Shown: piece after piece, positions 8,328 through 17,600 of the stretch
How the letters are laid out: each line of letters opens with the position of its first letter
Numbering within the stretch: position 1 is the stretch's first letter
DNA from: Ruegeria lacuscaerulensis
GTDB taxonomy: Bacteria > Pseudomonadota > Alphaproteobacteria > Rhodobacterales > Rhodobacteraceae
DNA length: 64,000 bases
Reading direction: 5' to 3'
NCBI RefSeq assembly: GCF_013034685.1
Contig: NZ_WQGO01000002.1
Span: 372,001 to 436,000, forward strand
Translations under genes and position numbers: made by a program
The notes under the pieces: model-generated
Told to the model about the DNA's origin: nothing
Databases searched by the model: none
Seen by the model: only the letters and a program-made list of their open reading frames with translations

Positions 8328-9222
8328 GGACGAGCATCTCAAGTTTGGCGTCCGGGAAGTGGGACAAGACTGACCTGACCTTCCTATCTGGTGTCACGCA
8401 TAGCGCAGTCGACAACCCATCTGCCAAGGCGGCATTTGCGGCAGAAACGGACACAGTACTCTGCGGTGCCATTCGGTTTTTTGGGTCAAGAATGTGGTGA
8501 TGTCCCGCAGCCAGCTTCATCATTGCCGGTGCCGAGGTTGCGACAGCACGGTCACGTAACGAAAGCCGCCCCCTTACGATATGCTTGGGACCTGCCAGGC
8601 CGACTTGCCAGTCGCTTCCATCGCTACGGGTGCCTCGGGCTGATATCTCGCCCATATCAACCAAAATATTGCGCAGGCCGAACCCGTTTAGCAGACTTGC
8701 GATACGATCAGTGATTTCGCCCTGGGCAATTCCGTTCAGGGTCAATCCTGAAAATCCCGGATCTGGCAGGCGGATTGCATTCGTGTTTACTAACACTTTG
8801 TGCCATCCAATCCCGCGCTGCGCGCGATTCAGTTCAGAGAGTTCCGCTCCTTTGGCGAACGCCATCCAGAGAGGTTGTATCGTTGGGTCGAACGCGCCGT
8901 CCGAGGCGTCATGCAACGCGGAACACAAGCTTAGAACTTTCAACAGTTCGGGTGACGGTGCTATCAGGTGTCCATCAGTATTCAGTCGGCTCAGCTCAGA
9001 GTGAGGGCGATACAGGCTGAAAATATTCTCAAGCCTGGTCAGCTCGGCCGTGACGGCATCGAAAATGGGTGCTGCTTCAGTGTTGGTTAGTCCTTCCACG
9101 CGTAGGCTGGCCTTTGCGCCCAATGCTGAGCCGTGCCATCGCGCAGACGCAGCGGCGGCAACCGGAGTATAGGCGCAGGCTGCGGAAATAGCCAGAAACC
9201 GGCGGCGGGTCAGGGCGGTCAT
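8323..9222 (-). CDS. nosX: NosX, ApbE-family flavin transferase of the nos cluster
   Basis: A 299-residue protein starting at the ATG that overlaps the nosL stop (ATGA). It has a Tat signal (Arg-Arg-Arg-Phe-Leu at residues 6-10, then a hydrophobic segment ending in Ala-Ala-Ala-Ala-Ser-Ala). The ApbE fold is recognised from GAFDPTIQPLW, LNGIAQGEITDRI and NILVDMGEISARG. NosX attaches FMN covalently to a Thr of NosR in the periplasm, needed for N2O reductase activation in Paracoccus. The target motif is present in NosR here. The last residues (EMLVP) and the stop codon lie at the edge of an IS-derived inverted repeat, so the extreme C-terminus may be altered relative to relatives. Confidence 0.92.
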   Translation of the reverse strand: MTALTRRRFLAISAACAYTPVAAAASARWHGSALGAKASLRVEGLTNTEAAPIFDAVTAELTRLENIFSLYRPHSELSRLNTDGHLIAPSPELLKVLSLCSALHDASDGAFDPTIQPLWMAFAKGAELSELNRAQRGIGWHKVLVNTNAIRLPDPGFSGLTLNGIAQGEITDRIASLLNGFGLRNILVDMGEISARGTRSDGSDWQVGLAGPKHIVRGRLSLRDRAVATSAPAMMKLAAGHHHILDPKNRMAPQSTVSVSAANAALADGLSTALCVTPDRKVRSVLSHFPDAKLEMLVP

Positions 9223-9734
9223 GACGGGGTCTCCAGCGCAAGGTTCAGATCGACGGGGCCCAACACTTCGGCATCGGGGATATCGGACAGGGTCAGGGCG
9301 GCGCCGCCATAAGTGTCGATGAAGGCCTGCGCCGCGCTGGCATCGCCAAAAGGCACAACTTCGCGCGCGCCCATTCCCCCCGCGACGTTGGCGCCGACTA
9401 CAAAGGTGGAGTCGGCGGCGGCGATCCAGTTGGAAATGCCGGGTTGTCGCCAACTGGGTGCGACGCTCATGTCGCTGACATATACGGCGGTGATGGCGGC
9501 GTCACGTTCGGGGCTTTTGAGATAAGCCACCATGTCGCGGACCTGCGCAAAGAAGAGCGGCGTAGGGTAGCCTTCCAGATGGATTTGCCCCTTGGGTCCG
9601 CCATGTTCGGCGATGTTCATCTGGCAGAAGAAACTCAGCGCATCGGGGGTTAGATCCACCGGGTCGGGGGCCTCGGCGACCTCTTCTTTGCAGGCGGTCA
9701 GGGCAATGAGGGCAATCAGGCATAGGCGCTTCAT
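9219..9734 (-). CDS. nosL: NosL, copper chaperone lipoprotein for N2O reductase
   Basis: A 171-residue protein. The start overlaps the nosY stop by four bases. The N-terminus is a lipoprotein signal (Leu-Thr-Ala-Cys, Cys15). The conserved NosL motif FFCQMNIAEHGG places Cys37, Met39 and His44 as likely Cu(I) ligands. NosL sits on the periplasmic side of the inner membrane or is lipid-anchored, and delivers copper for the CuZ site with NosDFY. Its place between nosY and nosX follows the canonical order. Confidence 0.95.
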   Translation of the reverse strand: MKRLCLIALIALTACKEEVAEAPDPVDLTPDALSFFCQMNIAEHGGPKGQIHLEGYPTPLFFAQVRDMVAYLKSPERDAAITAVYVSDMSVAPSWRQPGISNWIAAADSTFVVGANVAGGMGAREVVPFGDASAAQAFIDTYGGAALTLSDIPDAEVLGPVDLNLALETPS

Positions 9735-10552
9735 GGTTCGACCCTCCGGAAGGCCAGTCGCGCTAGCGCGAAGGCAAGCACCGGCCAGATCAGAAGTGAG
9801 GCGGGCGCGGCCCAGAAGGGCAGGGCCTGCGCGGCCCCGGTCATGCCGGAGGCCATGGCGACACCCTCGGTCGCGGCAATGTTCCACAGACGGAATGCGT
9901 CGGCCGGGTTGGCCACCATCACCCACGGAAAGACGGATTGGGTGAAGCTGCCGCCCTTGTCCATGACGACGGCCCCCAACAGGCCCAGATCATAGAGGAC
10001 AACAAAAACCAGCCATAGCCCGGCCGACAGACCCGCTGCCGCCGTAGCCCCCTTTGCCAGGGCAGACAGCAGGTATCCCAGCGCCAGAAAGACGGCGCCC
10101 AGCAGGATGGATGTGAGGATCAGTCGCGTCAGAGCTATCAGGCTTTCGGCCCCCGCGCCTCCAAAGAAGGCGGCCACTGCGCCTGCCGTGCCAAAGCCGA
10201 CGGTCATGGCGAAGGCCAGCGCGGCCAGATGGGCGGTGAACTTGCCCAACAGGATTTCTCCGCGCCCTGCAGGATAGGACAACAATAGGGAAAGGCTGCC
10301 CCGGTCCACGTCGCCTGCGATGGCGTCGAAAGAAATCATCAGCGCCAGCAATGGCGCAAGATAGACCGACAGTGTGGTCATCGAGGCGACCGAGACGGTG
10401 AGCATATCGACCCCCAGCGTGCCGGTTGGCGCGCTGCCCGCAAAGGTCAGCGCCAGCGCGAACAGCACCATGATCAACGTCGCGACCAGCAGCCAGCGGT
10501 TGCGGCGCAGGATCAGCATTTCGGTGCGAGTGATGGCAAGGAAGCGGGTCAT
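9731..10552 (-). CDS. nosY: NosY, ABC permease of the N2O reductase maturation complex
   Basis: A 273-residue integral membrane protein with six predicted hydrophobic segments, of the ABC-2 permease type. It begins TRTEMLILRRNRW, a cytoplasmic coupling region, and includes FDAIAGDVDRGSLSLLLSYP, the family's conserved motif just after the second segment. It dimerises and couples NosF ATP hydrolysis to conformational change in periplasmic NosD. Four-base overlaps at both ends (with nosF and nosL) indicate translational coupling. Confidence 0.95.
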   Translation of the reverse strand: MTRFLAITRTEMLILRRNRWLLVATLIMVLFALALTFAGSAPTGTLGVDMLTVSVASMTTLSVYLAPLLALMISFDAIAGDVDRGSLSLLLSYPAGRGEILLGKFTAHLAALAFAMTVGFGTAGAVAAFFGGAGAESLIALTRLILTSILLGAVFLALGYLLSALAKGATAAAGLSAGLWLVFVVLYDLGLLGAVVMDKGGSFTQSVFPWVMVANPADAFRLWNIAATEGVAMASGMTGAAQALPFWAAPASLLIWPVLAFALARLAFRRVEP

Positions 10553-11442
10553 CGCGATCCCTCCTGTGCGTAGTGGCGATAGAGGTCTTCCAGCTTGGGC
10601 GGGGTCATCTCAACATCCGCCACCGCGTCGCCCAACCCGGCGATGCGGCGCAGGGCCTCCATTTTGTCTTCAGGAGAGCAGAGCAGTTCGACCGAAGCCC
10701 CGTTGATCCGGTTGCCACCCAGTTCGGCGGCCAACGCGTCAGGATTGGTACTGGCGCGCACTTTCAGGCGGATTGGCAGACCGGCCAGCGCCGACAGGTT
10801 GGTCAGCGTATCATCGGCCACCATGCGACCCTTGCGCATGATGGCGATGCGGTCGGTACGCGCCTCGACCTCGGTCAATGCGTGGGAGGCGATCAGGACA
10901 GCGGTGCCTTGCCCGGCCAATTCGTCAATGATGGCATAGAGATCCTGCCGCGAGATTGGGTCCAGCCCGCTGGTCGGTTCGTCCAGCAACGCCACTTTGG
11001 GCTGACCCAGCAGCACTTGCGCCAGACCCAGACGCTGCCGCATTCCTTTTGAATAGGCTCCGATCCGGCGGTCCAGCGCATCGCTGAGGCCGACCCGCTC
11101 CAACAGGCCGGGCACATCTGCTTGCGCACCCGAAAGTTGCGCAAACAGTGTCAGTTGTTCGCGGCCCGTCAAGGCCGGGTGGAAGGATACCGCCTCGGGC
11201 AAGTAGGCTGTCTTTCGCCGCGCCTGCGCCGTACCGGGGGCGACGTCTCCGATCCGAATGGCTCCGCCATGGATCGGCGTCAGGCCAAGGATGGATTTGA
11301 TCAGCGTTGACTTGCCCGCACCGTTATGGCCCAGCAGCGCAACGCGCTGACCGGGGGCAAGAGACAGGGTGATATCGTCAAGAACGCGGGTCTTGCCACG
11401 GTCTTTGCAGACTTGGTCAATCGTCAGGGCCTTATCCGTCAT
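10549..11442 (-). CDS. nosF: NosF, ABC ATPase of the N2O reductase maturation complex
   Basis: A 297-residue cytoplasmic ATPase. Walker A is GHNGAGKS (about residues 38-45), the signature is YSKGMRQR, and Walker B is VALLDEPTSGLDP, followed by the H-loop ASHALTEVE. It powers NosDFY for CuZ assembly on NosZ. The start overlaps the end of nosD by 11 nt and the stop overlaps the nosY start by four. Confidence 0.95.
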   Translation of the reverse strand: MTDKALTIDQVCKDRGKTRVLDDITLSLAPGQRVALLGHNGAGKSTLIKSILGLTPIHGGAIRIGDVAPGTAQARRKTAYLPEAVSFHPALTGREQLTLFAQLSGAQADVPGLLERVGLSDALDRRIGAYSKGMRQRLGLAQVLLGQPKVALLDEPTSGLDPISRQDLYAIIDELAGQGTAVLIASHALTEVEARTDRIAIMRKGRMVADDTLTNLSALAGLPIRLKVRASTNPDALAAELGGNRINGASVELLCSPEDKMEALRRIAGLGDAVADVEMTPPKLEDLYRHYAQEGSR

Positions 11443-12688
11443 GAGGCACCTTTTTCATAGCTGGGGGTTCAGGGGCTTGCATCAAGGGGTTGCTGTCCAC
11501 CACGCCTCCCGGCAACAGCGCCGGGAAGGCCGATTGCGACCAACGCACCAGCTGCACGGCAGGTGAGCCGAGCAGCAATTTGGCTGCGGGTTGGGTCCAC
11601 AGCACATGGTCCATTGAATCGTTGGGGCGATAAGGGGCATCGGCCACGCCGTTGCCATCCACATCATAGGCGGCGAAATCGGACCAATAGTTTCCGCGCC
11701 CGTCTTCTGACCACTCGACCCATTTGGTCGAGACATATTTCACCTGTGTCCGGTTGCCGACAAAGGCGTTGCCGACGATCCGGTTGCGTTCGGACCCGGC
11801 GGTAAAGTGGATGCCGATGCCGCAGCCTTCAAACCAGTTGTCAGTGAAGTCGTTCTTGTTCGAGTTATAGAGGAAGGTGCATTTCTCTTTCGCACCTTTG
11901 ACCACATTGCCGGTGATGACGCTCTTGTTGGCATAGTTCAGCATCACGCCATGTTCGCGGTCATCAATCGACACATTGTCGGTGACTTTGACATTCGAGG
12001 TGAACATCACCGCATAGCCCAGATCGTTGCCGATCGAGACGTTGTTGCTGACCACGGAGTTGTCGGCATACATATAGTGCACCGCAAAGCGCAGATCACG
12101 AAACAGGTTGCCGGTGAACAAATTCTTCTTCGAAGAATTCACGAAAATCCCATCGCGGCCAAACTGAATGTCATTGTCGGCGACAACGGCCCCGGGAGCG
12201 TTCCAGACATAGACCCCATTGCCGCGCGCGTTCATGTGGCGGTCCTGCCGCCCTTCGATCCGGTTGCGGCGCACGATGCCGTCCTTGGCCCCGTGGATGT
12301 CGATGCCATAGAGATTGCCCAGCAGCACATTATCCTCGACCACAGGCGCGGTGGCCGTTTTGGTCAGTTGGATGCCGCTGTCGATCCCGTCATGGTCTGA
12401 ACCGGAGCCGATCACCGTCAGCCCGCGCACCGTCACGCCGGGTCCGGTCACGGTGATAACGCTGCCTTCGCCTTGTCCGTCAATCGTGGCCTGTCCCAGC
12501 CCGTCAATCGTGATGGGCCGGTCCAGAACCAGTGTTTCGGCATAGGTGCCGGGGCTCAGGCGGAGGGTATCCCCATCCGCCGCCTGCGCCAGTATCTGAT
12601 TGATGGCCCCCGCCCGGTTGGGCACATCCCAGTCCGTCGCCCAAAGGGGCGAGCCGAGCAGGAGCGGTATGAGCAGGGACCAACGCAT
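11432..12688 (-). CDS. nosD: NosD, periplasmic beta-helix protein for CuZ maturation
   Basis: A 418-residue protein with a signal peptide (residues 1-17, ending Pro-Leu-Trp-Ala). Repeated Asn-rich turns such as VVEDNVLLGNLYGIDI, VSNNVSIGNDLGY and VTDNVSIDDREHG show the parallel beta-helix of the NosD/CASH type. NosD binds NosF/NosY on the periplasmic face and receives copper from NosL for delivery to NosZ. The length is close to that of characterised NosD. It lies two bases from the nosZ stop. Confidence 0.95.
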   Translation of the reverse strand: MRWSLLIPLLLGSPLWATDWDVPNRAGAINQILAQAADGDTLRLSPGTYAETLVLDRPITIDGLGQATIDGQGEGSVITVTGPGVTVRGLTVIGSGSDHDGIDSGIQLTKTATAPVVEDNVLLGNLYGIDIHGAKDGIVRRNRIEGRQDRHMNARGNGVYVWNAPGAVVADNDIQFGRDGIFVNSSKKNLFTGNLFRDLRFAVHYMYADNSVVSNNVSIGNDLGYAVMFTSNVKVTDNVSIDDREHGVMLNYANKSVITGNVVKGAKEKCTFLYNSNKNDFTDNWFEGCGIGIHFTAGSERNRIVGNAFVGNRTQVKYVSTKWVEWSEDGRGNYWSDFAAYDVDGNGVADAPYRPNDSMDHVLWTQPAAKLLLGSPAVQLVRWSQSAFPALLPGGVVDSNPLMQAPEPPAMKKVPHDG

Positions 12689-12690
12689 GA

Positions 12691-14598
12691 CTACGCGCTC
12701 CGCGGCTCAACAAACATCCGGCCGCGCATTTCCATGTGCAGCGCGTGGCAGAACCACTGGCAATAGAACCAATGCACGCCCGGACGGTCGGCAATGAACG
12801 TGACCGAGGCGGTGGCCTGCGGGGCAACCTCCATCGCGATACCGAAGTTCGACAGGCAGAAGCCGTGGGTTACATCATCCACATCGTCCAGGTTGGTGAC
12901 ATAGACGGTGACTTCGTCGCCCTGCTTGACGGTGAACTTCTCCATGCTGAACACAGGGGCGACCGAGGTCATGTAGACGCGCACCTTATTGCCATCCCGG
13001 ATCGGCTCATCCGCGCCATAATCCAGATCGACGCCATCGGCCTCGGCCTGTTTGCGCGCATCTTCCCACATCGGGTCGTTGCGATCCCAGACATTGACCG
13101 GGTTCACTTTGGACCGGTGTACAAGGATCGAGTCATGCGGCTCCGCAAAGGTCGGGCCGTCATGGACCACCTTCATCTTGTCGCCCGAGATGTCGATCAG
13201 CTGCTCATTCTCAGGCTTCAGCGGTCCCACGTTCAGGAAGCGGTCTTTCGAGAACTTGTTCATCGAAATCAGCCATTTGCCGTCAGCCTCAGCCGTCTCA
13301 CCCATCGAGGTCGAGTTGTGACCCGGCTGATACTGCACGTCCACCTTGTCGAGGATCGGATCGACGTCCGCGCCACCATAGGCTTCGATCGCTTTGGCGA
13401 TGTCCCACTTCACCACCTGGCTGTCCAGGAACAGGGTGGTATAGGCGTTGCCCTTGCCGTCGAACGCGGTGTGAAGCGGGCCAAGACCCAGTTGCGGTTC
13501 CGCGACGATGGCCGAGCGCGGATCAGCGTTGTCGGCAAACAGCGCGTCGACTTTTTCGACATCGATCACCGACACGGTCGGAGACAGCTTGCCGTTGATC
13601 ATGATGTGTTTCTTGTCGGGCGCGGCATTCACACCGTGTGGCGAGTTCGGGATCGGGATGTAGCGGGTCAGGTTGCCGCCAGCCTCTTTGCGGCCGTCTA
13701 CGACCTTGACGCCGTTCAGCTCCTGATAGTTCCCCGCAGCAATTGCGTCTTCGATGCCTTTGAGGTTGAACACGACCACGTGGTCCAGCTCATTCTCGGT
13801 CATCTCGGCCAGATTCATGCCCATTTCCGAGTTATAGGACGTCGAGAAGGCGTATTTACCCTGATAGTCGCAGTCGGTGTTGTCGAGGTTGCCCGACACC
13901 ATCACCTGCCATGCGATCTCCATCGTGTCGCCGTCGATGGCGGTAAAGATGTTCACGTATTTGGACGGATCGTCGAGAATCTGGCCGTCATTTACCAGCG
14001 GTGCCTCATGTTCGCCATTGGCAAAGACATAGCCGGTGCGCGGGTATTTCTGCGGACGCAGACCGTGGATGTCATGCGCGTTCGGGATCTCGATGATCTT
14101 GTCGCATTTCATCACGTCACAACGCACACGAGCCACGCGGGTGTTCGCCTTGTCGTTCATGAAGAGATAGCGGCCGTCATAGGTGCCATCGGTGAAGGAC
14201 ATATGCGGGTGGTGCAGGTCGCCATTGTCATAGGTAACTTTGCCGTTTGCGGCCAGGAACTCCTTGGTTTCGGGCAGCAGGCCTTCGGTCAGAATTTTCA
14301 GCGATTCATTGGTCTGGCCCCACCCGGTGGCCGAGCAGCGGTTGAACACCGGCACCCGCATCAGCTCGCGCATCGAAGGCACGCCCAGAATGCGCAACTC
14401 ACCGGTCTGGCCTGAAGACCAGAAGCCGTAATATTCGTCCAGCTCACCCGGCTCCAGATGGGCCTTGGCGGCGGCGCTGGCTTCGCGCGCGGTCATCAGG
14501 GTCGAACCCAGGCCGGTCCCGGCAATTACGGCACCGGTGGCGGTCGCCCCCAGCATTCCGCGGCGTGTGATGTTCAGTTTGTTTTCTTGGTCTGACAT
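12691..14598 (-). CDS. nosZ: NosZ, nitrous-oxide reductase
   Basis: A 635-residue clade I enzyme that reduces N2O to N2 in the periplasm. The start at 14598 has GGAGGG 7-8 nt upstream and gives a Tat signal (Thr-Arg-Arg-Gly-Met-Leu-Gly near residues 11-17); the frame is open upstream but that part lies within nosR. The beta-propeller supplies the CuZ histidines (HHPHMSF and later His residues). The C-terminal cupredoxin holds the CuA site: His578, Cys613, Trp615, Cys617, His621 and Met624 in [14 protein letters not shown]. The Tat export signal fits clade I. It receives copper from NosDFYL and needs NosR and NosX to stay active. Confidence 0.98.
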   Translation of the reverse strand: MSDQENKLNITRRGMLGATATGAVIAGTGLGSTLMTAREASAAAKAHLEPGELDEYYGFWSSGQTGELRILGVPSMRELMRVPVFNRCSATGWGQTNESLKILTEGLLPETKEFLAANGKVTYDNGDLHHPHMSFTDGTYDGRYLFMNDKANTRVARVRCDVMKCDKIIEIPNAHDIHGLRPQKYPRTGYVFANGEHEAPLVNDGQILDDPSKYVNIFTAIDGDTMEIAWQVMVSGNLDNTDCDYQGKYAFSTSYNSEMGMNLAEMTENELDHVVVFNLKGIEDAIAAGNYQELNGVKVVDGRKEAGGNLTRYIPIPNSPHGVNAAPDKKHIMINGKLSPTVSVIDVEKVDALFADNADPRSAIVAEPQLGLGPLHTAFDGKGNAYTTLFLDSQVVKWDIAKAIEAYGGADVDPILDKVDVQYQPGHNSTSMGETAEADGKWLISMNKFSKDRFLNVGPLKPENEQLIDISGDKMKVVHDGPTFAEPHDSILVHRSKVNPVNVWDRNDPMWEDARKQAEADGVDLDYGADEPIRDGNKVRVYMTSVAPVFSMEKFTVKQGDEVTVYVTNLDDVDDVTHGFCLSNFGIAMEVAPQATASVTFIADRPGVHWFYCQWFCHALHMEMRGRMFVEPRSA

Positions 14599-14612
14599 GA
14601 TCGTCCCTCCAA

Positions 14613-16790
14613 TCAAGAAACGGTTTGCGGTTTGGCGTTCGGATGGTTCGCCGGTGGTTGTCCGAGTGGAGTCTTCATCTGCACCGACCCTGTCTTGGCC
14701 CGCCGTTTCAACTGGCGGATAACGACGGGGCATTTGTCCTCGGACTGATAGAGCACCTGACAATGCAGGCAGGTGACGCACTCGTTAGGGTTAATCTCAC
14801 CGGTGGGGTGGATTGCCTGAACGGGGCATTCATTGGCGCAGGTTTGACAGGGGGTGCCGCAATCCTTGTAGCGGCGCAGCCAGTCGAACATGCGAATACG
14901 GGCCGGGATCGCCAGCGCACCGCCCAACGGGCACAGATAGCGGCAGTAGAACCGTTCGATGAACAGCCCGATCCCCAGCAAGGCCAGCGCAAAGACCACG
15001 AAAGGCCAGTCTCGCATGAATTTCAGGATGATCGCGGTCTTGAACGGCTCGACCTCGGCATAGGTTTCGGCCAGCGGGATCGAGACAAAGCTGATCCCGA
15101 ACAGCACTAGGAAGATCATGTATTTTGCTGGCCAGAGCCGTTCGTTCAGACCCCAAGGCAAGATCCATTGCGGCACCTTGAAGGCCCGCGCGATCTTGTT
15201 GGTCAGCTCTTGCAGTGCACCGAACGGGCACAGCCAGCCGCAATAGGCCCCGCGTCCCCAAAACAGCAGCGCGGCGGCGACGGCGAACCACTGGATGAAC
15301 ACCAGCGGGTCCAGCAGGAAGGCATCCCACGAGAAGCCCGTGCGCAGGCTGCCCGCCAGCGCCATAAGGTTCACCACGCTCAGCTGCGCATTGGCGTACC
15401 AACCGATGAAGAACAGCGTCATGGTCAGGAAACTGATGCGGAACCAGTAGAACACGCGTGCATTCATGGTGGCGTGGAACTGGAAGAAGAAGGTCGCCGT
15501 CAGCACCAGCAGCATCGCGCCGAGGATCACGATCTCAACCACGCGGTCTTTCCAGATGCGCTGCCACAGCGCAGCCTTTGCCGCAGCCTCACCGCTGGCG
15601 TCATCGACGACCACGGTGGCCGCAACGGGCAGCAGATAGTGTTCGGGTAATCTGTAGCCCAGATCGAAGGTCAGAAAGGTCTTTTCGACCGCGCCAACAG
15701 CCCGCTGCGCCAGCAGTTGCAGGCGGAAGGGTTCGGCCGGGTCGAATTCAGCCTCGGCGGGGATCTTGAAGATGTCCAGTTCCGTGAAGCTGGGCGCATC
15801 CGGTGCTGCAACCTCGCCCAGACGGCGCTGCTGCTTGTCAAAGAACCGCACCGAATTGTCGCCTTGGATCAGCTGAATACGGTCGAAAATCCCGCCCCGG
15901 ACATAGCCCGATCCCTTGAAGCTGTAGGCCCCACGTCCCAGCACCAGAATGGCCTGCTCGCCCTCGCCCAGCCAGTCGACCATGTTCTGATATTCGGCCT
16001 CGCCCAGCAGCGACTTGCCGATCGACGGCACCGAGACCAGTGCCAAATGCATGTCGATATAGGTGTCATCGGGTTCACCGGGTTCGGGGCGTTTGATCGC
16101 GCGCTGATCGCCCGTCGCCTCAAACGCGGCATTGACCTGCCCGATATCCAGCGTCAGTCGCCGGATTGAGCCGTCGCCCGACAGCGTCGTCCAGTCATAG
16201 ATGGCGTCCTGCGCCATATCGACCTCGCGCTTGGGCCCGTCGGCCTGCGCCGGTGCCAATCCGCCCAACCCCAACGCGCGCGCCACCTTGATGCCACCAC
16301 GCACAAGGCTGTCGTCGATCACCATGATCGTGACGGTCGCGCCCGAGATAATATCAAGGTCATGCCCCTCACCGCCCGTCTCGGCCTCAACCTTCAGGTC
16401 CAGCCCGGCATAGCCTTCGGTCAGCTCAACCATGCGCGCATTGGGAATGCCGATCAGCACGATCGGCTCCGAGTGTTTGACCAGTTGCACCCCGGTCAAC
16501 ACCGCCTCGTCATTGATGGCAGCAACCACGTGGATCGGCTTGCCGGAATATCCGGTGGTGCCCACGAAATCGGATGTTAGGAACGCCCAGGCCACCGTCT
16601 CGCCTCCTTTCAGAACGGGGGCAACCATGACGTCCTCGCGCACCGGGCCAAAGGCATCGGCACCGGGCACCAAATCGGCAGGCTCAATCTCGGGCAGAAA
16701 GCTGGCGAGGCTGTCGGCATGGGCGCTGATCGCCATCAGGCAGGACAGGGTGAAGGCCAGCAGGGCTTGGAATGCGCGACTTACGACCAT
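14613..16790 (-). CDS. nosR: NosR, flavin/iron-sulfur membrane protein for N2O respiration
   Basis: A 725-residue polytopic protein. A signal/anchor (residues 1-25) leads into a periplasmic FMN-binding domain with SGATVT at residues 149-154, the site modified by NosX/ApbE. About six membrane helices follow, with YCGWLCP and YCRYLCP (two CX3CP motifs), then a cytoplasmic part with two Cys clusters ([13 protein letters not shown] and CVTCLHCQ...CP) for 4Fe-4S centres. It passes electrons from the quinol pool toward NosZ and supports nosZ expression in Pseudomonas. Its start overlaps the nosC stop by 10 nt, and 14 nt separate it from nosZ. Confidence 0.97.
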   Translation of the reverse strand: MVVSRAFQALLAFTLSCLMAISAHADSLASFLPEIEPADLVPGADAFGPVREDVMVAPVLKGGETVAWAFLTSDFVGTTGYSGKPIHVVAAINDEAVLTGVQLVKHSEPIVLIGIPNARMVELTEGYAGLDLKVEAETGGEGHDLDIISGATVTIMVIDDSLVRGGIKVARALGLGGLAPAQADGPKREVDMAQDAIYDWTTLSGDGSIRRLTLDIGQVNAAFEATGDQRAIKRPEPGEPDDTYIDMHLALVSVPSIGKSLLGEAEYQNMVDWLGEGEQAILVLGRGAYSFKGSGYVRGGIFDRIQLIQGDNSVRFFDKQQRRLGEVAAPDAPSFTELDIFKIPAEAEFDPAEPFRLQLLAQRAVGAVEKTFLTFDLGYRLPEHYLLPVAATVVVDDASGEAAAKAALWQRIWKDRVVEIVILGAMLLVLTATFFFQFHATMNARVFYWFRISFLTMTLFFIGWYANAQLSVVNLMALAGSLRTGFSWDAFLLDPLVFIQWFAVAAALLFWGRGAYCGWLCPFGALQELTNKIARAFKVPQWILPWGLNERLWPAKYMIFLVLFGISFVSIPLAETYAEVEPFKTAIILKFMRDWPFVVFALALLGIGLFIERFYCRYLCPLGGALAIPARIRMFDWLRRYKDCGTPCQTCANECPVQAIHPTGEINPNECVTCLHCQVLYQSEDKCPVVIRQLKRRAKTGSVQMKTPLGQPPANHPNAKPQTVS

Positions 16791-17245
16791 GGCGCACCTC
16801 CGATACTTTGAGTAGACGCCATGGAAGCGCGCGGGGCGCGTTCAGTTGTTTTTAGGTTTGCGTGCGGGGGCCCTCGGGTTTCAGGCCACAAGCGGGCCTG
16901 ATCATGGGGTTGGTTCTGATCGGCGCACCGGTACAGGGCGAGGCCGGCCTTCTGGGATAGGACCAGATGAGGCTGATCGGGCAACTGCGCCAGCGTGGTG
17001 ACGGCACACAAGGTGCAATCGGCGCATTTCGGGCAGGGCGCGGTCGGGTCATCGGTCTCCTCCTCAAGGTCCACCTGAACCCAAACCGCCCCCGCCTCCG
17101 AGCAGATCTCCACCCATATGCTTTGACCGGGACTCGCCAGAACCGGGCCAAGCATTTGCAACAGCAGAAGAAGGGTGCCCGCCCATGCACAAGCCACGCG
17201 GGACGCGCGAACAGGGAGGTTGTGCAGAGGGTTAGAGGCGGGCAT
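16781..17245 (-). CDS. nosC: NosC-like small exported cysteine-rich protein
   Basis: A 154-residue protein with an N-terminal hydrophobic segment (about residues 20-38) that is a signal or anchor. The central motif CPKCADCTLC (CXXCXXCXXC, about residues 71-80) is followed by a variable Pro/Arg-rich tail. Its position first in the nos operon, overlapping nosR, matches nosC of Paracoccus nosCRZDFYLX. The Cys cluster suggests copper binding or redox activity, but the function has not been established. A divergent Dnr-like box lies 65 nt upstream, so this gene is probably the first of the nos transcript. Confidence 0.7.
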   Translation of the reverse strand: MPASNPLHNLPVRASRVACAWAGTLLLLLQMLGPVLASPGQSIWVEICSEAGAVWVQVDLEEETDDPTAPCPKCADCTLCAVTTLAQLPDQPHLVLSQKAGLALYRCADQNQPHDQARLWPETRGPPHANLKTTERAPRASMASTQSIGGAPWS

Positions 17246-17303
17246 AGAGAATCCAACTCGGTATTCTTTTCCAGAGTTCTAGGGGAATCTCTCGGACCGA
17301 TAC

Positions 17304-17317
17304 TTGACTTCTGTTAG
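17304..17317 (-). promoter_or_regulatory. NnrR/DNR-type box upstream of nosCRZDFYLX
   Basis: TTGAC-TTCT-GTTAG, centred 65 nt before the nosC start, with TAGAAC (minus strand, 17281-17276) where the -10 would fall if the box is at -41.5. It is the weakest of the seven boxes: one half-site matches exactly and the other in part. Confidence 0.5.
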
Positions 17318-17336
17318 GTGCGAAGGTTTTCGCGAC

Positions 17337-17600
17337 TTAGCCGTCGGCCTCATCCATCAGTCCACGCAGCCAACGACCCGCCAGCCAACTTGCAGGCACG
17401 CCCAACGGCACTGACCAGATCAGCGCTGTCACCGGGGGAATGACCGCAAAACCAAGGGTATGCGCGATCAACCCAGCCAAAAACAGGTTGATGGCCACGG
17501 TCAAAGCCGTGGCCGGGTAAAGCAGGATGGACAGTTTCCAGACCGGCCAGCGCCCGTCAGTGGCTGGTGCCTTCCGAGAAGGTGATTTTGTTCCAGACAT
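17337..17600 (-). CDS. small membrane protein following nirN
   Basis: Not recognised. An 87-residue protein from the ATG at 17600, which has TGGAAA about 8 nt upstream; the frame is open further up but runs through nirN. It has a basic N-terminus and two hydrophobic helices (about residues 25-45 and 50-72). The first 44 nt overlap the end of nirN, so it is translationally coupled to the haem d1 operon and is its last gene before nosC. Its role in denitrification is inferred only from position. Confidence 0.6.
   Translation of the reverse strand: MSGTKSPSRKAPATDGRWPVWKLSILLYPATALTVAINLFLAGLIAHTLGFAVIPPVTALIWSVPLGVPASWLAGRWLRGLMDEADG

Noticed and set aside
12736-14415. A 559-codon plus-strand open frame opposite nosZ
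   Set aside because: It is the antisense phase of a GC-rich gene; the product is His/Val/Arg-rich with no motif, and NosZ on the other strand is certain.
17321-17335. GCGAA-N4/5-TTCGC hairpin after the small membrane protein
   Set aside because: The stem is only 5 bp and lacks a T-run, so it is not supported as a terminator or operator.
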